Below, in pieces: positions 23,966 through 34,760 of a stretch of DNA of 64,000 nt. The notes below the pieces were generated by a model, which saw only the letters and a list, made by a program, of their open reading frames with translations, had not been told where the DNA came from and made no database searches. The stretch is taken from the NCBI GenBank assembly GCA_015179045.1, contig WHUZ01000002.1, positions 1,054,001 through 1,118,000 on the forward strand, in the 5' to 3' direction. The translations under genes and the position numbers were made by a program. Every line of letters begins with the position of its first letter. Within the stretch, counting starts at the first letter, position 1. The DNA is from Kalaharituber pfeilii. Lineage: Eukaryota; Ascomycota; Pezizomycetes; Pezizales; Pezizaceae.

Positions 23966-24256
23966 AGAATAGTGGCAGTCAATTATTACAGACCAATAAA
24001 TCAGGAGCAAATTCTAGCATTTTTTACCTAGATTATCTCCGCATAATAGTGTAGTTCTATACAAGGAGAATGCCTTTGGGGCTAATGAAATTCGCTCTGA
24101 TAATACATTAATATTGAGTCCATCTTATTTCACTTTTTTAAATTTCTTTAAGTTGTGTTGTACTGTAGTTTCGAACCAGACTACCGCTTCGTGGCTGACG
24201 AAGCACACCGCGTATTGTGGTTGCTTAGTCAGCCGCTAAGCGGTAGTCTCGTTCTA

Positions 24257-24997
24257 TGGTGCCGGAAGTTAACAAGCGGACATGAAAATTGCGATACAGC
24301 CAACCCAACCCAAAACCTATCAACAACTACAACATGACATGAATTAAGGTAGAAATATCAAAAATCGATAGTATTTGAGACGCTCTATCACTCTATGATT
24401 TTTTCATGGCGAAATCTTTATTCGTTGTAAAACTGATAAGGTTCAAAGTTTTTTACTTTGTTAGGAAATCTACCAGATGTTACATGCCAAGCCTCATACA
24501 AAATGGATTAGTCATCAAAGGGCTCCCCCTCTCGCACCCGCCTGTGGCTCTAATATACATGATTTTCAAAGGCCTCTGTACCATATTGATGGCCATCTTT
24601 ATATGCCTGCATAATACGGAGGCACTTATTATAATAACGCCAAATAGAGATATCTGAAATAGAAAAAAGAGCCTTGGGTATCGTTTCTCGTAAATCTGCT
24701 AAAGAATACTCACAGTTCTCACAAGTATATATTTTTACTACACCCCAAAATAGCTCTATAAAATTCATTTCACAATGAAATCGAGCAATATGTCCCTGTG
24801 CCTCAATCATTTCTTGTAACTTACCCTTTTGCTCTCTGAAATCTCGCTCATTTGCTAGTAAACGACGCGCACAGTAGATTGCGACCGTGTAAGCGACCTG
24901 AAAAGTGCGATTGCTCACAATTCTTACCGCAAATTAACACATATGGCGCTGCTTACTAATACGGGCTGGCAATGTCCGCTCTTAACTTCCGGCACCA
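24257..24997 (-). mobile_element. TIR transposon with TA target site and DDE transposase remnant
   Basis: A 741-bp element. The left terminus TGGTGCCGGAAGTTAACAAG (24257) is inverted at the right as CTTAACTTCCGGCACCA (ending 24997). Both ends are flanked by TA (24255-24256 and 24998-24999). The minus strand carries a transposase C-terminal fragment at about 24945-24535 with HIARFHCEMNFIELFWG, ENCEYSLADLRETIPKAL and YKDGHQYGTEAFENHVYKS. This pattern is shared by fungal DDE transposases, and the Glu of NFIE is the likely third acidic catalytic residue. The N-terminal half with the first two Asp residues is absent, so the copy is non-autonomous. Confidence 0.8.
24535..24918 (-). pseudogene. Transposase C-terminal fragment
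   Basis: An open stretch of about 122 codons inside the 741-bp TIR element. It keeps the CEMNFIE and YKDGHQYG blocks but lacks the N-terminal DNA-binding and catalytic parts. The fragment is related to the more decayed one at 2690-3040. Confidence 0.7.
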
Positions 24998-25069
24998 TAG
25001 ACTGCGGGTAGCAGCCAGAGGGTCTTGGCATGAGACTAACTGCGGGAGCTATTTATTTCCACACACCTA

Positions 25070-25160
25070 CTGTATATGGTGATGTGCATCAACAAGGGAC
25101 CAGTTGTTACATTCGCCCGCTTGCTGACTAATATGACAAAAATTGTCTTGTTCCCCTTGT
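25070..25160 (-). repeat. Dispersed repeat, 'GPLLMHITI' family, copy 2
   Basis: The TGGTGATGTGCATCAACAAG block lies in the same orientation as copy 1 (TGGTGGTGTTCATCAAGAAG) and opposite to copies 3 and 4. Only the core of about 90 bp is recognisable. Confidence 0.4.
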
Positions 25161-25749
25161 ACTGTTGTCGCCTGCTCGCCCCTGAGCCCACAACTTCGCA
25201 AATTCAGTACCACATATCCCTATAACGGACCTGTTTTTTGACATCGGACAACCTGAGCGAAGTTCCTAAGAGTGAGCATATTCTACTTACTTGTTCTCTA
25301 TGGAGAGACTAGTTCTGTAGAACATGATGGCCTCATCTATGCCAAATGCCTCGTCCTACTAAGTGAAGAAGAGCTTGCCTGCGCTCTGCTGCTAGCAGGA
25401 AGTAAAAAATATCAGTTACGGTGAAAGTGGATACTTCCATTGTATTTAGCAAAAGTGAAGAATCTTTGGAAGATAAATTTGAGTCAGATCAAGGAGGAAC
25501 AACGTGATGCACAGGAGATTCACGATTTGAGCATGGCAACAAATGTTTATCAGGAGTTGATGAAAATATAATAGATATGGACTTTTCTGCTATTGAGCTC
25601 AGATATCAACATGGTCTACAGGCCTATCACATATTTCTGATATTATCATTAATCTCTTTTTTTATAGATGTTTGCGTACTATGGAAGCATATCTCTAGAT
25701 GGTACACAAGCAAAGTCACCGAGGATTAAGTAGATCATTTCCTTATTAA

Positions 25750-26060
25750 GTTAGAAGTTGACTTACACTAGTACTAATTCTAAATTCTTGGCTACTTTGG
25801 CATATTACATTTCAAGGGCTTCTCATACAAAGTATAAGGTTTTCAAAACCCTATAACTCAACAACGCCTTCATATTTTTTAAATCGGATATCATCAAGTT
25901 GTAGAGCAGACGAAATAGTACTTATCTATGGGGTTTACACTTCAATCAGATCTGGTTGGGTGACAAGGAAGAGTCTCAACTTTAAGCCCATAATTTCGGC
26001 TGACACGGGTCCCTTATTGATGCACATCACCATATCATATTTGACCAATTCTGTACGGCG
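25750..26060 (+). repeat. Dispersed repeat, copy 3 (direct repeat with 26490-26790)
   Basis: It shares, in the same order, CTAGTACTAATTCT, TTGGCAT, CTTC.CATA.AAAGTAT, GAGCAGACGAAATAGTAC, AGAT.TGGTTGGGTGA and CCCTT.TTGAT..ACA.CACCAT with 26490-26790. Overall similarity is roughly 65-70 percent by eye. The direct repeat has a period of about 735 bp. Confidence 0.7.
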
Positions 26061-26489
26061 TTCTGTGATTTTATCATATCTCGGCAGCCACACAACCTTA
26101 ATGTCTGATCTACAACCGGAACCACAGGCATTACCTTTCATAGAAAAAATCCTGATTGTCTATCTAGTTGCAGTGCTAAATATACATAACATTCCAGAAA
26201 GTCACAGTTTTTGTAGAATATGCCCTGTCATCAATAACTTTGTGTAGATATTACACTGCAATCATTGTGCTATATGTATATCCTGTGCTGTAGCATAAAC
26301 CATACTGCTTACACTATCACAAATTCAAGTTATAGGTTAATGGGGTCACTTCTCGTGGAGATATCTCAAGTTCTTCTCATATGGACATGTCGCCGCTGGG
26401 CGCTCAGATCCCTTTTCACCAAGACTTTGACTAGTGACGTATGTGAGTGGTTGAAGGGTCAAGCTGGTAAATCATTCCCGTATATAGTA

Positions 26490-26790
26490 GTTTATCAATT
26501 TATGCTAGTACTAATTCTGCAATGCTGGGTGTCTTGGCATGTAGCACGCCAGAGGCTTCCCATATAAAGTATTAAATTTTTGCTCTTATATTTCTCAACA
26601 CCACATTTTTATTTTTTAATTTGGAGATCGAAGATTTATAGAGCAGACGAAATAGTACACAACTACGGGTTTCAGCTCTTAACCAGATATGGTTGGGTGA
26701 TGAAATATAATTTCTGGTCGAGGTCAATAATTTTGGTCCCCTTCTTGATAAACACCACCATAGTGATATTACAGTTGGGAAAAAGTTCTC
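26490..26790 (+). repeat. Dispersed repeat, copy 4
   Basis: Partner of 25750-26060. The minus-strand frame at 26992-26672 is open for 106 codons (HWIGGVSVSQAMRWPE, CNITMVVFIKKGTK). I do not recognise a family, and the frame is not extended by any obvious exon. Confidence 0.6.
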
Positions 26791-27808
26791 CAGGATGACA
26801 CTGCGACGATAAAAACACATACGCTGATTTGGCCCAACCTGGCATATTGCACAGTGCTGGATACTTATCCGGCATAGCCCGCCCCACCGCTTCACATTCG
26901 GGCCACCTCATCGCCTGAGACACGGAAACTCCCCCTATCCAATGCATTTGGTAGGGTTTATAACCGAGGAATGCAAGGGTATTCGGGAGCAATATTGTTA
27001 TGTGATATTTACGACTGGGAAGCAGTTACAGGGGATGCTTGGTTGCTAATGCAGATTCCAAACCTGTTCTTCTTCGTGTTATCCACCTACCAAGCTGTCA
27101 AATGTGTTGCTGGCCTCCCGGTACTTTATAGTTGGAAGACTTCTGACTTTTCATTCATCTTGGAAAGCTTAATTTATATGGGGCCTGAGGAAGGTATTTT
27201 CATGCAAGACAGACGAAGTTGAAGGATCATTCTGTTCAGGATCCGGCCACTACAGATTCTGGTTCTGAAAGGGTGTGGCATAATTCTGCCTGATATTGTA
27301 TCGGTGTTTCAATTGCTCTAGGAAGAAGGAGGGGTATGTGTCTTTTCTAGTTCATATTCTTTCTCCGCCCGCTCCTCAACCTTCAGAATTCATAGTCTAA
27401 AATTTATTGAAATAGGCGTTTAAAGGTGCTGCACCAACCTCCAATATCGACACCGGTAAAGCCAGCCTGAGTCTCAATTCCATACTTTAACATATCTATG
27501 AGTGAAGGCTGATGAAAGACCTGAGATCCCTAGTTAGATTTCGCTTCCGATCGGACTTATCAGACCTTAGAAAAGGTTTAAGGCACCAATCTGCTGGTGG
27601 GGGATAGTGGACATAGCTTTTTTCCAAAGAAACAATCGAAGAGCTGTACACTTACTACTCCCAAAGCCCAGTTTGGCAATTGCAATCATAGCTGATTGTG
27701 TGGATACATATATACCCTAGATCCGCACATTGTTGGAGCTCTCTTTTGAGATCTCAAGACCCACAAGATAACCTTACTCTTACCTGAAACTTTCTTACCA
27801 CATTGAAC
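26791..27808. other. Intergenic, upstream of the ACC synthase-like gene
   Basis: No gene seen other than the minus-strand open frame noted in copy 4. The last 150 bp before 27809 are unremarkable. Confidence 0.4.
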
Positions 27809-29760
27809 ATGACATTCTTAACGGCTGTTCAAGAGGATAGCCCTCCTGCTGCGGAGACTTTGCTCTCACGGCGTGGACGGGGGAACTTGATGGCACCGAA
27901 CAACCTTCAAGTTTTGATGGAGGTTTGTGGGACCCCGTCATTAGCGAAAACATACATCTGTATTCCGGTAGAGATGAAAATTTTTTTTCTTTTCTTTTTA
28001 TATCCTTATACCCTGATACCCGATTCACCTTTTGTTGAGGAAGATGGGGAAAAAGAAGGCGTAGAGATTGAATATTGTGGATGTAGGGATGCTGATACCA
28101 GATATCCTGGAGGGTATAGGTACTATCGAATTTGTACAATGAAAGGACGAATCCGAATGGAATGTAAGATTTTTTTTCCCCTCCAACTAATTTCACCATG
28201 GCTTTGAGTAAGACGGTTAATCGGATGAGGATATAGCATCAGTTTAGGTATTGCTGAAAACACCCTGATGCACGAAGAACTGTGCGATTACATGAACAAT
28301 AACGTAGGTTTCTCAGATATTAGGCCAGGCCTGAGAAGGGAGGGCTAATAGAACATTGAAGCTTCGAATGGAACATAATATCCTCACTTACGGTGACGGT
28401 CCCTGCGGCTCGCTTCGTCTCCGGACCAATCTTGCCGAATTCTTCAATACGTACTTCCAACCTGTACAAGAAGTGCAGCCAGGCGAGATCCTTGTGAGCT
28501 CTGGTGTGAGTGGGGTACTGGATCAGCTCATGTGGGGAATATGCAATGAGGGTGATGGTGTGTTGATTGGCAGGCCGGTCTATGCAGGATTTGTTACTGG
28601 TATGTGGTGGCAATGAGTTTGGGTTTGAGAGAGACGCTAATTATATGTTGGGATGAGTAGATTTGCAGTCGAGGTCAAAGTAAGTACATCGTTTGGAAAT
28701 ACTTGCTTCTGAATTCCGCTGATAGATGATTGTCCAGAGCTGTCCCAATCCCTGTAGCCTTTGGGAATATCGATCCGTTCTCGATAGAGGCATTGAAATG
28801 CTACAAGGAGCATCTTGATAAGTTCAATGAGGAAGCAAAAGGGAAAGAAAACAGGGTCAAGGCTATCATCTTAACGAATCCGCACAATCCACTTGGAAAA
28901 TGCTATGTGCGCTTGTCCCCTCTCACATCATAATTCCCATGCGCTGATAGTTGGAGGTAACTGCAGTCCCGCGAGACGATCAAAGCCTTCATGCGCTTTT
29001 GCCAGAAACACGATCTCCATCTCGTCTCGGACGAGATTTACGCCCTGTCTGTGTTTACAACAAAGTATAGCAAGGGCGCAGTAGAGTTTACGAGCGCGCT
29101 GTCAATTGATACTGAGTGGTTGATTGACACCAACCGGCTTCACATACTGTACGTTTTATCTTGCCAATCCCCATGATGGCAATCTAGTAAATGCTAATTG
29201 CTACGGGCTAAAGCTACGGCATGTCCAAAGACTTCTCCAGCAACGGCCTCCGTCTCGGCTGCCTCATCACTCGCAATGTGCCCCTATATCAAGCCCTCTC
29301 GAGCATTATCGCCTTCTCGTGGCCTTCTGCCCCCGCAGATCTCCTGTGGAGTACCATCCTTGAGGACAAAGCCTGGCTCTCGTACTACCTTACCGAGAAC
29401 CAGAAGCGATTGGCGGAAAGTTACGAATTTCTTACTTCTATACTAGACAAATACGGGATTAATTACGTGAAGGAAGGCAATGCGGGGTTCTACCTGTGGT
29501 GCGATTTGGGGTTTGCGTTCGAGGGCGGGGGAGCGGTAAGGACTGGGGAGGAGGGGAAGCGGAGGGATAAGAACCTGGAGAGGAGGATATTGGACGGAGG
29601 GTTATATCTGGCGACGACGGACGGGTTCCTGGGGGAGGAGTGGGGATGGTATAGAATCACCTTTTCGTATCCGAGACCGCTTCTGTTGAAAGGATTGCAG
29701 AGATTGTTGAAAGTGGTGAAAGGGGTCCATTTGGAGGTTGATGAACAGGTGTTGAATTGA
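27809..29760 (+). CDS. ACC synthase-like PLP aminotransferase (class I/II fold)
   Basis: Eight exons: 27809-27922, 28120-28163, 28237-28303, 28362-28599, 28661-28679, 28738-28906, 28967-29148, 29214-29760. They total 1380 bases in one frame, giving 459 residues. The fold-type I series is complete: NPNGIISLGIAENTLMHEEL, LTYGDGPCGS, then VSSGVSGVLDQL, NPHNPLG, SDEIYALSVF, and MSKDFSSNGLRLG with the likely Schiff-base Lys at about residue 283. The closest named family is 1-aminocyclopropane-1-carboxylate synthase and its fungal relatives. Many of these fungal proteins act as aminotransferases or on other substrates, so ACC production is not assured. Exon 5 is only 19 bp and exon 1-2 are separated by the longest intron (197 bp), the least certain join. 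It is flanked by repeats on its 5' side. Confidence 0.88.
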
Positions 29761-30601
29761 TTCTGAGGAGGGAATGGGAATAGTAGATGGGAATCGTTTT
29801 GTTTATAATACTATGGTAATAGTCTAGCCTAGGCTCGAAGCGTAAAGACTTTAAAGAATGACTTGGAAGCTAGGAAGAGTTGACATGTGCCAAACCGGCT
29901 GCGTGAACTAGATGATTTGTGTATCATAGTCTGGTTGTACTTTGTGTCTTTACATAAAGCTTGGCTATAGAGAACTATTACCTCATCATCCATCCATACC
30001 CGAAGTACAGATACACAGGTGCTATTTGTATGCAATGCGCCCTTCTGCCCCCACACGAAAACAATGCCGGCCAAATCGAAGCAGACCACTACCAGAAATA
30101 GGACAAGTACTTAAAAACCAAACAAGAAACCTGAGACCCCTAAAATATACTTCAAGTAATAATCAACAAATGTTTAACGTTCTTTATGTCAAATCAACAC
30201 CCAAAGATAGATAAAAGCCGCCCAACGAAACCATAACGTCCCCTCCACCACCACAGAGTCTTGCAAATGCACATAGATGAAATAGATAAAATAAATACGG
30301 GAATGAAAAATGAAGTCATTTTGAGATAAATCTGATAATTCAATACCCCGGTGTGAAAATACCTCCAAAGAGATGCAACATGGATATGGGATTTGATTGA
30401 ACATTGTATCCTAGTCAAGGTCATGAGTTCATTCCGTCGTTAGTTTCGTAATTCCAATAGAGCAAGGCAACGAAGGTGCTTAGAATTCTGCAATTACGCC
30501 AAACAAGGATTCCGCGCTTATGAACTGAGAGCGTACATCCGTGAGGTTGGCTATCTTGCCAAACTCGTGCAACCGCCTCCTCATGCCCAATCGCCCCTCA
30601 T
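29761..30601. other. Intergenic between convergent genes
   Basis: 3' flanks of the ACC synthase-like gene (+) and of the 30602-31633 gene (-). Nothing else is seen. Confidence 0.5.
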
Positions 30602-31633
30602 TTACACCCAACACCCATGCCCCAACTTATCACCGTCAAACTTTGCCGTCAACATCAACTGCCCGACTCTCGTCGCGCTGAAGCCCGGCGGCGCCTTTGC
30701 GGCCACCACCTTCCCTCCCAACGGCGCCCCAACGTTCAGCAGTCCCCCAATACTACCGCCACCACCGCCACAACCAACCGCAGTCCCAGCATTACCTTGT
30801 CCGGGATCCTGCTTCGGATGGGACGAGGCCAGCTTCGATTCCTGCAGTGGCGAAGCTAGCCTTATCAACGCGCCACTCAAAACCCCAACTTGTTCCCCTG
30901 CTTCAGCCAGCGTCGCGTACTGGCATAACGTATTTCCCACCCTCAGCTCATACACCTTGCCTTCCGCAGCCACAATCCAGCTCCACCCTATCCGGCCCGA
31001 GACAAATGCTGTTATTCTCCTGTCATCTCCCCCGGGAATATCTTTCCATCCGTTGAACCCGAGGCCGAATTTGGCGCCTTCTGGACTGGTGGACCCGGGA
31101 ATGGGATACTCCTTATGGCACGTTAATCCCCTTTCCTTGCAGCGGTGAAAGAAATCGAGGAGATCACGCTCGCCTGTATTAGGGAGGTTAAGTGGGGACG
31201 TGGTGTATGGCTGGTCTGTATCAGGGTCAATGAAACTCTGCCATAATTGACAGTCTGGAAGTTGCTGGTGGAAAATGCGGAGGAGGTGACTGTAGATGTT
31301 GATGGTGGGACCGCGGGGCCTGCCTGCCGGCGCTGGCGTCGACGTTGGCGTGGAAGGTGTCGTAGTGGGGTCAGTGGTGGTGCTAGCGGGGGTGCTGCCT
31401 GCAGTCTTTTGGGCTGCGACCCCGTTGATGTTTGTACTTGTAGGTTTAGGAGGCTTGGAGTCGGATGTCAGTTTTTGCCGCTTACTTGGGGGAGTGGTAA
31501 CATGTGGCGAGGGATGTGGTGGTTGAGAGAATGTTGCGGTCACCGTGGTGACATGGGCATGGGTTTTCGTAGCCTTGTCGACATGGCGGTAGGTGCTGGA
31601 GTTGATTTTGTTCTCGACGCTTGCGAGACTCAT
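30602..31633 (-). CDS. Uncharacterised protein with AT-hook-like motif
   Basis: An intronless frame of 343 residues from the ATG at 31633 (MSLASVENKINSS) to the stop at 30602-30604. The N-terminal third is Thr/Pro/Ser-rich and disordered, with a basic patch (PPSKRQKL, a plausible nuclear signal) and PAGRPRGP, an AT-hook-like core. The middle (INIYSHLLRIFHQQLPDC, FHRCKERGLTCHKEYP, RIGWSWIVAAEGKVYEL) looks folded. The C-terminal region has a Gly-rich stretch and ends GHGCWV. I do not recognise a family. The frame upstream of the ATG is open but begins at a TTG, so the first in-frame ATG was chosen. A nuclear role is only suggested by the motifs. Confidence 0.65.
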   Translation of the reverse strand: MSLASVENKINSSTYRHVDKATKTHAHVTTVTATFSQPPHPSPHVTTPPSKRQKLTSDSKPPKPTSTNINGVAAQKTAGSTPASTTTDPTTTPSTPTSTPAPAGRPRGPTINIYSHLLRIFHQQLPDCQLWQSFIDPDTDQPYTTSPLNLPNTGERDLLDFFHRCKERGLTCHKEYPIPGSTSPEGAKFGLGFNGWKDIPGGDDRRITAFVSGRIGWSWIVAAEGKVYELRVGNTLCQYATLAEAGEQVGVLSGALIRLASPLQESKLASSHPKQDPGQGNAGTAVGCGGGGGSIGGLLNVGAPLGGKVVAAKAPPGFSATRVGQLMLTAKFDGDKLGHGCWV

Positions 31634-33559
31634 TGTAGAGTTACAGTTTCCAAACTCGGATGGAGATATTAAAGTGAGCCTGAGCTGCAACAAAGGTGTT
31701 GGAGGGTGGACGCCTGGTCCTTAGTATTGAGCTCGAGCAAAAACTCTAGACGTAGCTTATTCTGCAGTCGGGGTAATAGCTGCAAGCTCCTTTAACTAAG
31801 TGTAAGCCCCAGCGAGATAGCGCTCAAATAAATTAGAACAAAATCAGTGTTGGTATTGCAATAGTGTTCGGGTATCTATAGACAAGTATAACTAAAACTG
31901 TACTCCACGCTGCAAACGAAACATTGACGAGCAAAACCAATATTAAAATAACGTCAGCTCCAAACCTAAAACCAAACAATAATTGAATACCAGTTTCCCT
32001 GAAAGGGCATTTAAGGTTTTCTTGAATGGGAAAGGCAATGTGTAACTTGAACCGGTACGTACTCAGGGTAATGTAGCCCTGTTAGTAGTACCCGTTGGGA
32101 GCTCCACATGCAGCGTTTGTGTAATGGAACACAAACGATGGTTCACGATACCCTGCACGACGCCGCGCAGGACAGGATTTGCTTCGATACACAAGAGTCA
32201 GTATCTTAGAGACCTGCGGCTGATCCTGAGTAACAACTGGCTCTTATCTTGCGAAAAGTCGAATGTGTACTGCGTACGGTGCACGGGTGTAATAGTACGT
32301 GAGTAAGTAGGTAATAATGCCATCGCAACATTTCTCCGCAGAAATATACGTGGCAATCCTTTTCCTTATCGCTGGTCCTGTCAAGGACAAGGGGAGGGAT
32401 GCAGGCGTATGTAATGTATGCAAACGAAAGGCAAAGCGGAGAAAAAAATGGTATGAGGATGGGCCAGCCTCAACGGGTATCATATGAACAACCAAGTTGG
32501 ATGGAGCATCATGGCACAGAGGTGTGACTCTAGTTCCACACCACCTAATTGGCAGTGATCCGAGCACACCAATTATGGGATCTTCCAAGACGAGACATGT
32601 TAGATGTTGGGGACTGCAGATTTTGAGACACATTCCTCACAATCTCTGTTGAGGGGGGGGGCATCAGTCTTGACGGTGATCCAGGAAAAGCGAAGTGGGG
32701 GCCGCAGGATGCACGAAGGCGGCCCATTGGACCGGCATGTTAGTCAGAGCGTGGATCCTAACTGGACTCGCCTACGGAGAGCGCGTATAGGGTCTTTCAA
32801 GGCTGTCAGGAATCTCTGCAGAGGGATGGCGGGTAGAGTACGTACATGCTGAGCACTGAGGGCTACATGTGCTGCTGTGTGCTGATTGCAGTGCGGCTCA
32901 AGCTGGGATGCGTGGTGAGATTGGGCCGCGGTGGCAGGGGGTGGGGTGCAGAAAGCTGACGGGGGATCTTGTCGCGAAGCATAAGCTTAAGGCCAGGGCC
33001 ATCCTCCAATGGGAACAAGAGCTGCGAGAGGGGATTAGGGTCGCTCGCCGCAGAGGGATTGGACCTGCGCAGGCGTTGCGTGAGGGCACCGGACTGTGCG
33101 AGCGGTGATAGAGGTACGAACGACAAAGAGCACACGCAGCGAGTTGGGGGGCGAGCCGAAAAGGCCTTTACGGAGGAGTGGAGGGGGGTGGATGCAGCGG
33201 CAGCCCTCAGAGGAACCTCCAAGTGTGGATTTATAGCTCCCTGCTTCCACATGAACGTGCACTAACTGTTATAGATTTCTAGTTTCCGTTGGGCAAGTTT
33301 ATTTGTGACGTAACGTGATACTGTTGCATTCACAATGGGGAGCTACACAAGTGACATGTCTATTCGTGTGCGGGAGTATCATATGCAGGGAAACATGGAG
33401 CAGCTACTATCATATCTAAAGAAGCTGGCCAACGCCTGCGGATCATGGATGTCCCTCCAGGCTCCCCCTGTTCTACCCCCCAGTGACTGCACAGCCTTTC
33501 TACTACGTCAGCGGCTGAAGCCGCATGCACCCCACATGCACCCCACAAGTTTGTCGCTT
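31634..33559. other. Intergenic, no gene seen
   Basis: Several overlapping frames on both strands (32860-33260, GC-rich) have no recognisable product and no consistent start or exon chain. A G run lies at 32653-32661. Confidence 0.4.
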
Positions 33560-34760
33560 GGTTTTATGACCTTTTGTTCTGGAATCAACAGCTCAACTAA
33601 GCCAGGCTTATCAGAATAAGGATCTGGCCCATCCGGAGCCCTGACATAAGCACCAATCTCCCGCCTAACACAGCTTGAGCATGCTTTAAATGAGAGACTG
33701 ATCCATCGTACGCACCGATTGCTCAGAGGTATGTGCACTTCCTCTTGCTTTGGTAACAACAGCCCAACTCAGCCATTTCTCCCCCGACCATATTATAGAG
33801 CTGGTCACCCGTATACCCGCAAGTCATATACCTGCAGGTTTAAGCCTCCATACACGCACAAGGTTTAAGCCTCCATATATCCACATGTTTAACTTGAAGC
33901 CCCCATATACCCACTAGTTTAACCCCCCTTATCTACAAGCTCCAATGTGCTTGAACTAGCCTCTGACGTGAGAAGCCAGAGACCTACCCAGCACAGCATG
34001 AAGACAAAAGCCCTTGATACTCACAATGAAGGTGGCATTGGTGTAAGGTATAAGGAACGGAAAGACACTGAAACTGTTGGATAAATGGAAAACAACTGAC
34101 AAAAATTGGGGAAAAAAACGCATGGGAGTAGTCAATCTACCTGGGTTAATTTGCATAATCCAGGAAAGACTGCTATTCAAGAGGCTGTTGAACGTATAGT
34201 TGAACGGCTACTAGAGGGGGTTGCTACTACGTCTGCTGGAGGCGGTGTGTGAGATGCTGCTATGTCTACTGGTGGGAAAAGGTGTGATGCTGCTGCCGGA
34301 GAGGGGGGTTGTGAGGTGCTACTGCGGCTCTGGAATGACGGGATGTGAGAGTGTGCTGTGGCTGCCAGAGCGGGGGTGCGACTGAAAGGTTGCGGTGGGG
34401 GCTGATCACCAGTTCAAAGGCCTTTTACTTTGTAAAACTGATGTGTGTCTTGGGTCTCGTACCCAGCATAAAGAGACAGGCTGCCAAGTCGAATTTTAAA
34501 TATTCTGCAACCGTCCCTGCAAAGCATGGCGGGGTAGTCTCGTAACCAGGGCGGGTGTCGAAAAATAACACTTTGGGCACGAGAACAGTGAATGCTGTTG
34601 TCTATAGTGATGAAATAACAACAAGCGCCGCGTAGAATTGAGGGCCCGGCATGTCAAACGGCGGAAGAAAGCTGTCTGGCAACTTTAAAGTAAATAAGTT
34701 GGATTGTAACGATCCGGTTCCAGCGATGATCTCTGGTGTTAGATATTCTAGCAAGGATCA
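33560..34760 (+). repeat. Composite dispersed repeat, copy 2
   Basis: It contains the CTTTGG..CAACAGC.CAACT.AGCCA module twice (about 33570 and 33745). Then come five or so variants of 'CATATACCCACAAGTTTAAGCC' (33808-33935), a G-rich GCTGCTGGAGG/GGGGGTTG section (34200-34400), and a tail with GTAGAATTGAGG (about 34632), AAATAAGTTGGATTGTAAC (34690) and CCAGCGATGATC. The order matches the copies at 5930 and 62245. A segment at 34535-34590 (GTCTCGTAACCAGG, TGGGCACGAGAACAG) resembles the ends of the decayed transposon at 2404-3355, suggesting nesting. Confidence 0.6.

Noticed and set aside
30567..31148. 193-codon plus-strand open frame
   Set aside because: Antisense to the better 343-residue minus-strand gene, it starts at a non-ATG codon and is Pro/Ser-rich low complexity.
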